DNA of 5,521 nucleotides from Lachnospiraceae bacterium (GCA_017437205.1 JAFSBP010000201.1:1-5521); one strand, 5' to 3'; numbered from the stretch's first letter, positions 1-5,521 are shown. Numbers and translations are program-made. Notes: generated by a model not told the origin, from the sequence alone.

Positions 1-147
1 ATAGGCCTCTCCATCAATATAGGAAGTACCTCCGTCACTCACCTGGTATTCGATCTCGTAACAGGTCACTGTCCTCAGCGGAGTTGTCGATATTCCGTTG
101 CTTTTCTGGTAAATACTGGAGTTCATATCATAAAAAATCAATTCCAT
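1..147 (-). CDS. Probable AraC-family transcriptional regulator, N-terminal fragment (gene runs off the left edge)
   Basis: Reading the minus strand from the ATG at 147-145 gives 49 open codons that reach the window edge; the protein begins MELIFYDMNSSIYQK. The stretch YEIEYQVSDGGTSYIDGEAY (residues 30-49) has the look of the first strands of the cupin-like sugar-sensing domain of AraC-type regulators, where a 'YEL-hyv-GsG-yidG' pattern is usual. A purine-rich ribosome binding site (GAGGAGAAGG, plus-strand bases 151-160) lies 3 bases before the ATG. The gene is divergent from the sugar-acid operon, a common arrangement for a local activator of a carbohydrate locus. The DNA-binding helix-turn-helix part would lie outside the window, so the family call rests on the N-terminus alone. 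A stand-alone cupin protein is the main alternative. That this is a real gene start is more certain than the family. Confidence 0.65.
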   Translation of the reverse strand, partial: MELIFYDMNSSIYQKSNGISTTPLRTVTCYEIEYQVSDGGTSYIDGEAY

Positions 148-200
148 TTTCCTTCTCCTCGAACAAATAGAATTTCTACATTTTCAAATAACATATTTTA

Positions 201-229
201 TTTTCATCTTTATAATTTTTTCATATAAT
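201..229 (+). promoter_or_regulatory. Candidate sigma-A promoter for the dehydratase-SDR-MBL operon
   Basis: A perfect TATAAT (-10) at 224-229 is preceded, at an ideal 17-base spacing, by TTTTCA (201-206), which matches the -35 consensus TTGACA at 4 of 6 positions. Transcription would start near 236, giving a leader of about 65 bases that contains the 250-268 inverted repeat. A second TATAAT at 211-216 with ATAACA (188-193) at 17 bases is an equally spaced rival. The poor -35 boxes fit a promoter that needs an activator, such as the divergent AraC-like protein (inference). Confidence 0.45.
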
Positions 230-249
230 TGAATAGACATTATTAATAT

Positions 250-268
250 ATCGCAGTGCAACTGCGAT
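250..268. promoter_or_regulatory. Perfect inverted repeat (8-base arms, 3-base centre), putative operator or leader hairpin
   Basis: ATCGCAGT-GCA-ACTGCGAT is a perfect inverted repeat whose arms are half G+C inside otherwise AT-rich DNA. It lies about 20 bases downstream of the better TATAAT box and 31 bases before the preferred start codon. As DNA it could be the operator of a dimeric repressor (LacI- or GntR-type), blocking from just after the transcription start. As RNA it could form an 8-pair stem with a 3-base loop in the 5' leader. It lacks a following U-run, so it is not an intrinsic terminator. The repeat is visible directly; the function is inference. Confidence 0.6.
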
Positions 269-299
269 GTCAATCTCAAAAAAAGAAAGGACAAACACA

Positions 300-1460
300 A
301 TGAAAGTAACCGACATCAAAACATTTGTAGTGGACTGTTTCCGCACAAACTGGGTCTTTGTAAAGGTTTACACCGACGAAGGTATCACCGGCGTGGGCGA
401 AGCCACTCTGGAATACAAGGAAAAGGCACTCTTAGGTGCGGTGGAACACATCAGGGAATATCTGGTTGGAAAAAATCCACTGCAAATCGAAAAGCACTAT
501 CATGATATTTATCGCGACGCTTATTGGCGAGGCGGAGCGGTTCTGATGAGCGCCCTCTCCGCAGTGGAAATGGCACTGTGGGATATTCTGGGAAAACACT
601 TAAATGTTCCTGTTTATCAGCTTCTGGGAGGTAAAGTCAATGAGGACTGCCGCATCTACGTCAACGGTTGGTTTTCCGGTGCAAGAACTCCCGAAGAGTT
701 CGGCGCAAAGGCCGCTGAGGCAGTGAAGCGTGGCGTGACCGCCATGAAGTGGGATCCCTTCGGAAAGAATTATCTGCAGATTTCCAACGCAGATTTGGAC
801 AAAGCAATCCGCAACATCGCAGCCGTCCGCGAGGCGGTAGGCGATCAGGTTGACCTGCTGATTGAGGCACACGGACGTTTCGATGTTCCCACTGGCATCA
901 AGATTGCGCAGGAGATTGCTCCCTTCAAGCCCATGTTCCTGGAGGAACCTGTACCTCCGAACAATTTAGAGGCACTTCAGGCAGTCCGCGAGAAATCTCC
1001 CGTGGCGATTTCCGCCGGCGAGCGTCTCTACGGACGTTACGATTACAATGAATTGTTCCGCCGCCGCGCTGCCGACTACATTCAGCCGGATATCTCCCAT
1101 GCCGGCGGTATCATGGAGTTAAAGAAGATCGCGGCCATCGCTGAGGCCAATTATATTCCGTTTGCTCCCCACAACCCTTCCGGTCCTGTGGCCAACGCCG
1201 CCACCCTTCAGCTGGCAGCCTGCTGCCCTAATTTCTGTATTCTGGAAATTATGTACGACGACGTGGTATGGCGCAAGGATGTGACCAACGAGGATCTGTT
1301 CTACGGGAATGGACGCATCCGTATTCCCGATAAACCCGGTCTGGGTATTGAGATCGACGAGGAGGCATGTCTGGCCCACCCTTATCAGCCTCACACCCTG
1401 CGCCACTACACTGGTGCACTGACCGATATCCGTCCGGCTAAGACAGAATTCTACTTCTAA
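300..1460 (+). CDS. Sugar-acid dehydratase of the enolase superfamily (mandelate racemase/muconate lactonizing group, gluconate/galactonate dehydratase-like)
   Basis: Members of this group remove water from an aldonic acid to give a 2-keto-3-deoxy acid, using Mg2+ in the cytoplasm. The 386-residue protein has the usual length. It has an N-terminal capping domain (about 1-120) and a TIM-like barrel (about 125-350). Visible active-site residues are E189 and H191 in IEAHGRF, E215 in FLEEPV, E241 in SAGER, D264 in QPDISHAGG, H291 in APHNPSGP and E316 in CILEIMY. E189, E215 and E241 are the expected metal ligands; H291 with D264 forms the barrel His-Asp dyad. The 'VNGWF...TPEEF...MKWDPFG' stretch (121-154) recalls archaeal gluconate/galactonate dehydratases, which also carry Glu-x-His rather than the Asp-x-His of E. 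coli DgoD. I chose ATG 300, preceded by AAAGG (286-290) at 9 bases, over the in-frame ATG at 267, which lies inside the inverted repeat and adds a weak MSISKKERTNT tail. The family is secure; the exact substrate (gluconate, galactonate, fuconate, xylonate or other) is unknown, and an epimerase cannot be excluded. Confidence 0.88.
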   Translation: MKVTDIKTFVVDCFRTNWVFVKVYTDEGITGVGEATLEYKEKALLGAVEHIREYLVGKNPLQIEKHYHDIYRDAYWRGGAVLMSALSAVEMALWDILGKHLNVPVYQLLGGKVNEDCRIYVNGWFSGARTPEEFGAKAAEAVKRGVTAMKWDPFGKNYLQISNADLDKAIRNIAAVREAVGDQVDLLIEAHGRFDVPTGIKIAQEIAPFKPMFLEEPVPPNNLEALQAVREKSPVAISAGERLYGRYDYNELFRRRAADYIQPDISHAGGIMELKKIAAIAEANYIPFAPHNPSGPVANAATLQLAACCPNFCILEIMYDDVVWRKDVTNEDLFYGNGRIRIPDKPGLGIEIDEEACLAHPYQPHTLRHYTGALTDIRPAKTEFYF

Positions 1461-1465
1461 GGGGG
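1461..1465 (+). promoter_or_regulatory. G-rich ribosome binding site of the SDR gene, abutting the dehydratase stop codon
   Basis: The TAA of the dehydratase (1458-1460) is followed directly by GGGGG and then, after 5 bases, the ATG at 1471. The AAGGGGG string is an atypical but workable Shine-Dalgarno sequence. Only 10 bases separate the genes, so they are almost certainly co-transcribed. Confidence 0.6.
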
Positions 1466-1470
1466 CAATC

Positions 1471-2295
1471 ATGAACAGAGCAGTTTTTGTGACCGGCGGA
1501 ACCGTCGGCAGTGGCCTGGCCATTGCCGAGCGCTTCGCCAAGGAAGGTTATGATGTGTTTATTTCCAGCCGTGACGGCTCCCGCGCTCAGGCGGCTGCAG
1601 ACAGTGTAGCGTTAAAATACGGCGTATTCGCAAAAGGATATGCATTGGATATCCGGGATGAAGGCCGTGTCATCGAGATTTTCAATGATATCGATTCCAC
1701 CGGGCGGTTCGTGGAAACTGTCGTATTGAATTCTGCCGATATGGGCTTTGGCAACGATCCGGTTAAAGGTATGCCCTTCTTCGAGGTATCGGTCGAGGAG
1801 TTTGGCCGTGTGTTTGAAACCAATCTGGTGTGGAACTTCACCATTGTCCGTCAGGCGGCTCTCCGCATGCGGGAGCACCACAAGGGAGCCATCGTCTTTA
1901 TCGGCTCCAACACCTCCTACCGGGCTATCCCCAACCGCAGCGCTTACTGCGCTTCCAAGGGCGGTATTAATGCGATGTCCAAGGCCTTTGCCATTGATCT
2001 TGGACCCTACGGCATCCGCAGCAATGTGGTTCTCCCCGGCACCATCAAGACGGCCCGTTGGGTATCCATGGGCAACAAACAGATCGTCAACGGCAGCCTG
2101 ACTCCCATCGGCGACATCTCCGATTTTGAGGATATTGCCAACGCAGCCTGGTATCTGGGCAGCGACCAGTCCAAAAATGTGACCGGCACCGAGATCATGG
2201 TGGACGGCGGCATGGGCTGTCAGCTCTATCCCCAGGCACTGAATGAATATAAACGTGCATGGATGTCCCTGCAGGAAGAAGGTATACAGTCATGA
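1471..2295 (+). CDS. Classical short-chain dehydrogenase/reductase (SDR), probably acting on a sugar or sugar acid
   Basis: This is a 274-residue NAD(P)-dependent oxidoreductase with a Rossmann fold. The cofactor-binding glycine motif TGGTVGSG spans residues 8-15. D60 in ALDIRD is the usual adenine-contacting Asp. The complete catalytic tetrad is visible: N118 (ETNLV), S146 (FIGSN), Y159 and K163 (YCASK), with the standard 13-residue Ser-Tyr spacing. LPGTIKT (188-194) is the usual PG segment after strand beta-6, and VDGGMG (244-249) the usual C-terminal motif. S33-R34 after the second strand hints at NADP(H), but this is not decisive. Two departures are seen: the common NNAG is NSAD (87-90), and about 25 residues follow VDGG, longer than a FabG-type enzyme. 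The position between a sugar-acid dehydratase and a lactonase-like enzyme suggests it oxidises an aldose or interconverts a hydroxy/keto sugar acid (inference). FabG is unlikely because no fatty-acid genes surround it. Confidence 0.9.
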   Translation: MNRAVFVTGGTVGSGLAIAERFAKEGYDVFISSRDGSRAQAAADSVALKYGVFAKGYALDIRDEGRVIEIFNDIDSTGRFVETVVLNSADMGFGNDPVKGMPFFEVSVEEFGRVFETNLVWNFTIVRQAALRMREHHKGAIVFIGSNTSYRAIPNRSAYCASKGGINAMSKAFAIDLGPYGIRSNVVLPGTIKTARWVSMGNKQIVNGSLTPIGDISDFEDIANAAWYLGSDQSKNVTGTEIMVDGGMGCQLYPQALNEYKRAWMSLQEEGIQS

Positions 2296-2975
2296 AAATT
2301 ACATGGTTAGGACAGGCCGGATTACTCTTTGAGATAGAGGACAAAACCATCGTTATCGATCCCTATCTCTCCGACAGCGTGGCCAAAGTAAATCCGAAAA
2401 ATTATCGACGTTTCCCTGTAGATGAAAACTATCTGAACATCAAGCCGGATATGCTCATCTGCACCCACAACCACCTTGATCACCTGGACAAGGAGACTCT
2501 CGACCACTATTTCACCCCTGATGCAAAGATGATGGTTTTCGCGCCAAACGGCGGCTGGCAGGATCTTCGCACCTATGGCGGTGACCACAATTATATCCTG
2601 TTCAACATCGGCACCGAGTGGAATGAAGGGCCGATCCGTCTGCGCGCAGTTGCCGCAGAACATTCTGATCCTGCGGCCATCGGCGTCTTAATCACTTACG
2701 CAGACAAAACCTACTATGTGACCGGTGACACCCTCTACAGCGAGCGGGTATTTACTAGTCTGCCTGATGAGGAAATTGAAGCGGTATTTCTGCCCATCAA
2801 CGGTGTAGGAAACAATATGAACGCGGCAGATGCCTCCCGTTTCGTAGCGCGGATCGGTGCCAAGTATGCGGTACCCCTGCATTTTGGGTTGTTCGACGAA
2901 ATGACGGCAGATGGATTTGTACATTCGGGAAAAATCGTGCCGAAGGCATTTGAGAAGATCAATATCCCTCTCTAA
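2292..2975 (+). CDS. Compact metallo-beta-lactamase-fold hydrolase, UlaG/UPF0173-like, possible sugar lactonase
   Basis: This is a 227-residue metal-dependent hydrolase. The N-terminus ITWLGQAGLLFEI..IDPYLS (3-27) is strongly reminiscent of UlaG, the L-ascorbate-6-phosphate lactonase, and of UPF0173 proteins. The full metal site is visible: H59-N-H61-L-D63-H64 in THNHLDHLD, H124 in AEHSD, D146 in VTGDT, and H197 in PLHFG. UlaG itself is about 350 residues, so this is a short version lacking the larger insertions. I chose ATG 2292, which overlaps the SDR stop as ATGA and has AGGAAGAAGG (2273-2282) 9 bases upstream; an in-frame ATG at 2259 lies inside the SDR gene and adds only MDVPAGRRYTV. The overlap suggests translational coupling, hence a linked function with the SDR. 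Opening the lactone made by a sugar dehydrogenase is the simplest role (inference). No signal peptide is seen, so it should be cytoplasmic. The fold is secure; the substrate is not. Confidence 0.87.
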   Translation: MKITWLGQAGLLFEIEDKTIVIDPYLSDSVAKVNPKNYRRFPVDENYLNIKPDMLICTHNHLDHLDKETLDHYFTPDAKMMVFAPNGGWQDLRTYGGDHNYILFNIGTEWNEGPIRLRAVAAEHSDPAAIGVLITYADKTYYVTGDTLYSERVFTSLPDEEIEAVFLPINGVGNNMNAADASRFVARIGAKYAVPLHFGLFDEMTADGFVHSGKIVPKAFEKINIPL

Positions 2976-3105
2976 TCAATGCCGGCAAGGTTTTGACCTA
3001 CCTAATCTCCGATAATACTCACATCAGCTTTATCGCAAAATTTGCTTTGTAATTATACCACAAAAACACTTCATCAAAACAGAACCAGATAAAAGGAGGA
3101 TACAT
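2976..3105 (+). promoter_or_regulatory. Intergenic region before the glycoside hydrolase, possible internal promoter; includes a strong ribosome binding site
   Basis: The 130-base gap is long compared with the 10-base gap and 4-base overlap upstream, so a separate promoter is plausible. It holds a TTATAC -10-like hexamer (3053-3058) with only a weak TTATCG at -35 (3030-3035), and a short palindrome GCAAAATTTGC (3035-3045, 5-base arms). There is no GC-rich hairpin plus T-run, so read-through from the upstream genes is likely. AAAGGAGG at 3092-3099, 6 bases before ATG 3106, is a near-perfect ribosome binding site and predicts high translation of the next gene. Confidence 0.4.
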
Positions 3106-4521
3106 ATGGAGCGTTTAATCAAAATCGGCGAAATCAAGCCGAAGAAATCCTGCGAAATCGCACATTCCCGCATTGGTCTTGGCTTTGAAAAGCTGGACCG
3201 CAACATCTTTGACCCCAACAAGGCCTATCCTTTTGTGGGCGAATCCGGAGTTAAATGGGCCCGCCTTCAGTCCGGCTGGATGCGCACTGAGAAGGAAAAA
3301 GGTGTCTATGATTTTGCTTGGCTGGATGACATTGTAGATCATATGATCGCCATGGGCGTAGAACCCTGGCTGTGTCTTTGTTACGGAAATCCGGTTTATA
3401 CCCCCGTTGCAGCGCAATATTTCGGGGCGGTAGGCTGCCCTCCTATCGCCACTGAGGAGGAAAAAATCGGCTGGGCAAACTATGTAAAGGCTACGGTTAC
3501 CCATTTTAAAGGCCGTGTTCACTGCTATGAAATATGGAACGAGCCGGACTGTGCTTACTCCTGGAAGCACGGAAACAGTGCCGAGGAATACGCCGCATTC
3601 ACCATGTTTACCGCCAAAATCTGTCGTGAGGCAGACCCTGACTGTAAATTGTTCGGCTTTGCCCTCGGAAACAAAAAGCGCGAAGCATACCGCAACGCCC
3701 TCTGTGCCACCGGAGTATGTAAAGTATTGGACGGTATCACTTACCATGCTTATCACACCGATGATGCTTCCATCGATGAGGCATTCCATGTATACGATGA
3801 TGTCCGCAAAAATTTCAATCCTTCTCTGAAAGTCATCCAAGGTGAGAGCGGTACCCAGTCCTCCGGCAATGGCAGCGGAGCACTGAAGGGTGGAGCATGG
3901 ACACAGCTCAAGCAATCCAAGTACCTGCTTCGCCATCTGCTCATTGATCTAGCTAACGGAGTTGAGTTCACCTCCTACTTCTCCTGTATGGACATGGTAG
4001 AGGCACTGAATGGTCTGACCTCCAATGTAAAATCTTACCTTGATTACGGTTACTTCGGTGTCATCGGTGCTGATTTTGATGAGGAAGGACACTCCACCGG
4101 AGAATATACGCCTAAGCCCTCCTTCCGTGCACTTCAGAGTCTGACCAGCGTATTCTGCAATGATTACGAGCGGTGTGAATTGCCCATCGTCGGCACGGTA
4201 GAGCGCTCTGTCCGCGTCATCGGCATGGATGATGATTTCGCACTCACCCGCCATTACGGCTTTGCAAAGCCCAATGGTTCCTATGCTCTGTGCTACTGGA
4301 TGAGCAAAAACATTCTAACCGAAACTTACGAAAGCACCGTCTCCCTGAGATTCAAAAAGACAGACCTGCCCGGAGACATCCGTCTGGCCGATCTGCGCAC
4401 CGGAGATATTTATAAACTTACCGCAAATATGGTCTGTGAAGATGGTGAATATATCCATCTGGTAAACATTCCGGTTACTGATTCTCCTCTTTTGTTGACC
4501 TTCGGGGATTTTATCTTCTAA
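3106..4521 (+). CDS. Cytoplasmic glycoside hydrolase of clan GH-A, GH39-like (beta-xylosidase-type relative)
   Basis: This 471-residue protein hydrolyses, by family logic, a glycosidic bond with retention of configuration. The first part is a TIM barrel (about 20-345): GVKWARLQSGW (48-58), the GVYDFAWLDDIVDHM segment (66-80) and MGVEPWLCL (83-91) are typical barrel strands and helices of clan A enzymes. E146 in EIWNEPD (142-148) is the expected acid/base after strand 4. E247 in VIQGESG (243-249) is the expected nucleophile on strand 7. YTPKPSF-ALQ (335-344) marks the barrel end, and about 350-471 looks like a beta-sandwich tail. The N-terminus MERLIKIGEIKPKKS is charged, with no signal peptide, so it acts inside the cell on imported small glycosides rather than on polymer outside. 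It could belong to GH39 or a neighbouring, less described clan A family. The sugar specificity is unknown; beta-xyloside, galactoside or uronide are all possible. Its ribosome binding site is the strongest in the window. Confidence 0.8.
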   Translation: MERLIKIGEIKPKKSCEIAHSRIGLGFEKLDRNIFDPNKAYPFVGESGVKWARLQSGWMRTEKEKGVYDFAWLDDIVDHMIAMGVEPWLCLCYGNPVYTPVAAQYFGAVGCPPIATEEEKIGWANYVKATVTHFKGRVHCYEIWNEPDCAYSWKHGNSAEEYAAFTMFTAKICREADPDCKLFGFALGNKKREAYRNALCATGVCKVLDGITYHAYHTDDASIDEAFHVYDDVRKNFNPSLKVIQGESGTQSSGNGSGALKGGAWTQLKQSKYLLRHLLIDLANGVEFTSYFSCMDMVEALNGLTSNVKSYLDYGYFGVIGADFDEEGHSTGEYTPKPSFRALQSLTSVFCNDYERCELPIVGTVERSVRVIGMDDDFALTRHYGFAKPNGSYALCYWMSKNILTETYESTVSLRFKKTDLPGDIRLADLRTGDIYKLTANMVCEDGEYIHLVNIPVTDSPLLLTFGDFIF

Positions 4522-4643
4522 TCGCCGTTTGGATTCAAAATCGCTGCCAACTGTGCGGAACAAATAGGTGTAAACTATTGAATAATGAAAATATCTGTAT
4601 ATGGATAACTTGCCTCGGCAGACACAAGTGAAAGGAGACACGT
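4522..4643 (+). promoter_or_regulatory. Intergenic region before the PHP gene, possible weak promoter and ribosome binding site
   Basis: The 122-base gap follows the glycoside hydrolase stop with no clear terminator hairpin. TTGAAT (4578-4583) matches the -35 consensus at 4 of 6 positions; the best -10 at acceptable spacing (TATGGA, 4600-4605, 16 bases) is poor. A small inverted repeat TGCC-TC-GGCA (4611-4620) lies just upstream of AAAGGAG (4631-4637), which is 6 bases before ATG 4644. A secondary promoter is possible but not shown. Confidence 0.3.
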
Positions 4644-5438
4644 ATGAAATACATCGTTGATCACGATTTACATATTCATTCTCAGTTATCTTCCTGTTCC
4701 AGAGATCCGGAACAGACAAAAGAGAGAATTTTGAGATATGCAGAGGAAAACAGCTTTAACATAGTCTGTGTAACCGATCATTTCTGGGATGAGACAGTGG
4801 AAGGTGCGTCAAAATGGTATACTCCTCAGGATTTCGCCCATATCAACGCAATAACCCCCCTGCCCCAATCAGACAAGGTAAGGTTTTTATTTGGTTGCGA
4901 AACGGAGCTCAACCGTTTTCTGACCATCGGCATATCCAAGGAACGATACGATCAATTTGATTTCATCATTATTCCTACCACACATTTTCACATGAAAGGG
5001 TATGCCTTATTTGAAGAAGAACTTGTCAGCGCACAGACCAGAGCAAATGCATGGGTAAAACGGCTTGATGCAGTGCTCAATATGGATTTACCTTTTCATA
5101 AAGTGGGGCTTGCCCATCTTACTTGTCATGTGCTTGCCCCCACACGAGAAGAATATCTGGACGTGATCAGGCTGATCCCCGAAGTTGAAATGGAACGTTT
5201 ATTCAAAAAAGCAACACTGCTCGGTGTCGGTATTGAGCTTAATTCCTACGATATGAATTTCTCAGAAGAAGAGGCAGATGTTGTTTTGAGACCATATCGA
5301 ATCGCAAAGAAATGCGGATGCAAGTTCTATTGCGGAAGCGATGCCCACCATCCGGACAGCTTGGATAAGGCTAAACCCATTTTTCAACGGGCGGTAGATA
5401 TGCTTGGATTGACAGAAAATGACAAATTTAGAATTTGA
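4644..5438 (+). CDS. PHP-domain metallohydrolase (histidinol-phosphatase-like family), substrate unknown
   Basis: This 264-residue protein has the PHP (polymerase and histidinol phosphatase) fold, a distorted barrel that binds up to three metal ions and usually hydrolyses phosphate esters. Metal-binding motifs appear in the expected order: DLHIHS (8-13, H10 and H12), VTDHF (43-47, D45 and H46), GCETE (84-88), TTHFH (112-116, H114 and H116), GLAHLT (155-160, H158), and GSDAHH (231-236, D233 and H235). The set looks complete, so it should be an active enzyme. No signal peptide or extra domain is present. No histidine-biosynthesis gene lies nearby, so HisK/HisJ function is unlikely; the setting suggests a sugar-phosphate phosphatase or another hydrolytic step in the same pathway (inference). 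Sampled lines have lower G+C (24 and 25 of 60 bases) than sampled lines of the SDR (36 of 60) and glycoside hydrolase (30 of 60), hinting at a different origin. A gene starts 20 bases after its stop, so it probably continues as an operon. Confidence 0.85.
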   Translation: MKYIVDHDLHIHSQLSSCSRDPEQTKERILRYAEENSFNIVCVTDHFWDETVEGASKWYTPQDFAHINAITPLPQSDKVRFLFGCETELNRFLTIGISKERYDQFDFIIIPTTHFHMKGYALFEEELVSAQTRANAWVKRLDAVLNMDLPFHKVGLAHLTCHVLAPTREEYLDVIRLIPEVEMERLFKKATLLGVGIELNSYDMNFSEEEADVVLRPYRIAKKCGCKFYCGSDAHHPDSLDKAKPIFQRAVDMLGLTENDKFRI

Positions 5439-5458
5439 AATGAGAGGAAAACTAATCG

Positions 5459-5521
5459 ATGAAAAGAGATTTGTTTGGTGACTTACAGTATATTATAAAG
5501 GAGCCCGGTCAACCCATGAAG
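5459..5521 (+). CDS. Start of an unidentified gene (runs off the right edge)
   Basis: Twenty-one open codons, beginning MKRDLFGDLQYIIKEPGQPM, run to the window end. AGAGG (5443-5447) lies 11 bases before the ATG, a usable ribosome binding site. The frame starts 20 bases after the PHP gene stop on the same strand, which supports a real, co-transcribed gene. An earlier ATG at 5440 in another frame meets a stop after 13 codons, so it is not the start. Too little protein is visible to name a family. Confidence 0.55.
   Translation, partial: MKRDLFGDLQYIIKEPGQPMK

Larger units (their letters stand above)
148..299. promoter_or_regulatory. Divergent, AT-rich regulatory region between the regulator and the dehydratase operon
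   Basis: This 152-base stretch has no gene. It is markedly AT-rich, especially 180-250, and must hold the promoters of both diverging transcription units. It contains two TATAAT hexamers on the plus strand (211-216 and 224-229), a short palindrome TAGAATTTCTA (168-178, 5-base arms around one base), and the strong inverted repeat at 250-268. So many AT-rich hexamers are present that the minus-strand promoter cannot be assigned. No direct repeats long enough to be a confident AraC site were seen. Confidence 0.7.

Noticed and set aside
267..299. Upstream in-frame ATG giving an 11-residue longer dehydratase
   Set aside because: It lies inside the inverted repeat, has no ribosome binding site, and adds a charged tail before MKVTDIKTF, which is a typical family N-terminus; ATG 300 has AAAGG at good spacing.
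1119..1541. Minus-strand open frame of 140 codons across the dehydratase-SDR junction
   Set aside because: It overlaps two genes with clear catalytic motifs and shows no family signature.
2259..2291. Upstream in-frame ATG for the MBL-fold gene
   Set aside because: It is buried in the SDR gene and adds residues before MKITWLGQ, the normal family start; ATG 2292 has a ribosome binding site and an ATGA overlap.
2993..3018. TTGACC with TAATAC as a promoter before the glycoside hydrolase
   Set aside because: The spacing is only 14 bases, too short for a normal sigma-A promoter.
2976..3030. Possible terminator after the MBL gene (AGGT-TTTG-ACCT, 2988-2999)
   Set aside because: The stem has only 4 pairs and no T-run follows.
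3115..3936. Long minus-strand open frame of 273 codons inside the glycoside hydrolase gene
   Set aside because: It is antisense to a well-supported gene, has no recognisable motif and is cysteine- and glycine-rich in a way typical of shadow frames.
4505..4545. Possible terminator after the glycoside hydrolase (GATTTT ... AAAATC)
   Set aside because: The arms are AT-rich and far apart, with no T-run; it is unlikely to stop transcription.
4541..4558. CGCTGCCAACTGTGCGG, superficially like the 250-268 operator
   Set aside because: Only the outermost three bases pair and the arms do not match the first repeat.

Overview
The window looks like a carbohydrate-catabolism locus from a low-to-mid GC Gram-positive anaerobe, most likely a Clostridia/Lachnospiraceae-type gut bacterium. 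This placement is inferred from strong AGGAGG-like ribosome binding sites, AT-rich intergenic DNA with mid-GC genes, a divergently transcribed AraC/cupin-type regulator, and the protein repertoire. It was not tested by any search.

Layout: bases 1-147 carry the first 49 codons of a minus-strand gene, probably an AraC-family regulator. An AT-rich divergent promoter region follows (148-299), with a perfect 8+3+8 inverted repeat just ahead of the first plus-strand gene. Three tightly packed plus-strand genes come next: an enolase-superfamily sugar-acid dehydratase (300-1460), a classical short-chain dehydrogenase/reductase (1471-2295), and a compact UlaG/UPF0173-like metallo-beta-lactamase-fold hydrolase (2292-2975, ATGA overlap with its upstream neighbour). 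After a 130-base gap comes a cytoplasmic clan GH-A glycoside hydrolase resembling family GH39 (3106-4521). After a further 122 bases comes a PHP-domain metallohydrolase (4644-5438), and then the first 21 codons of an unidentified gene (5459-5521).

Working together (inference): the glycoside hydrolase would free a sugar from an imported glycoside. The SDR would oxidise the sugar to a lactone or keto form, the MBL-fold enzyme would open the lactone, and the dehydratase would turn the sugar acid into a 2-keto-3-deoxy acid. This is the logic of non-phosphorylating Entner-Doudoroff, galactonate or fuconate pathways. The expected kinase/aldolase and transporter are not in this window. The role of the PHP protein is open; it could be a phosphatase or a second hydrolase. 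The substrate sugar cannot be read from the sequence.

No RNA gene, CRISPR array, insertion sequence, attachment site or convincing intrinsic terminator was seen.
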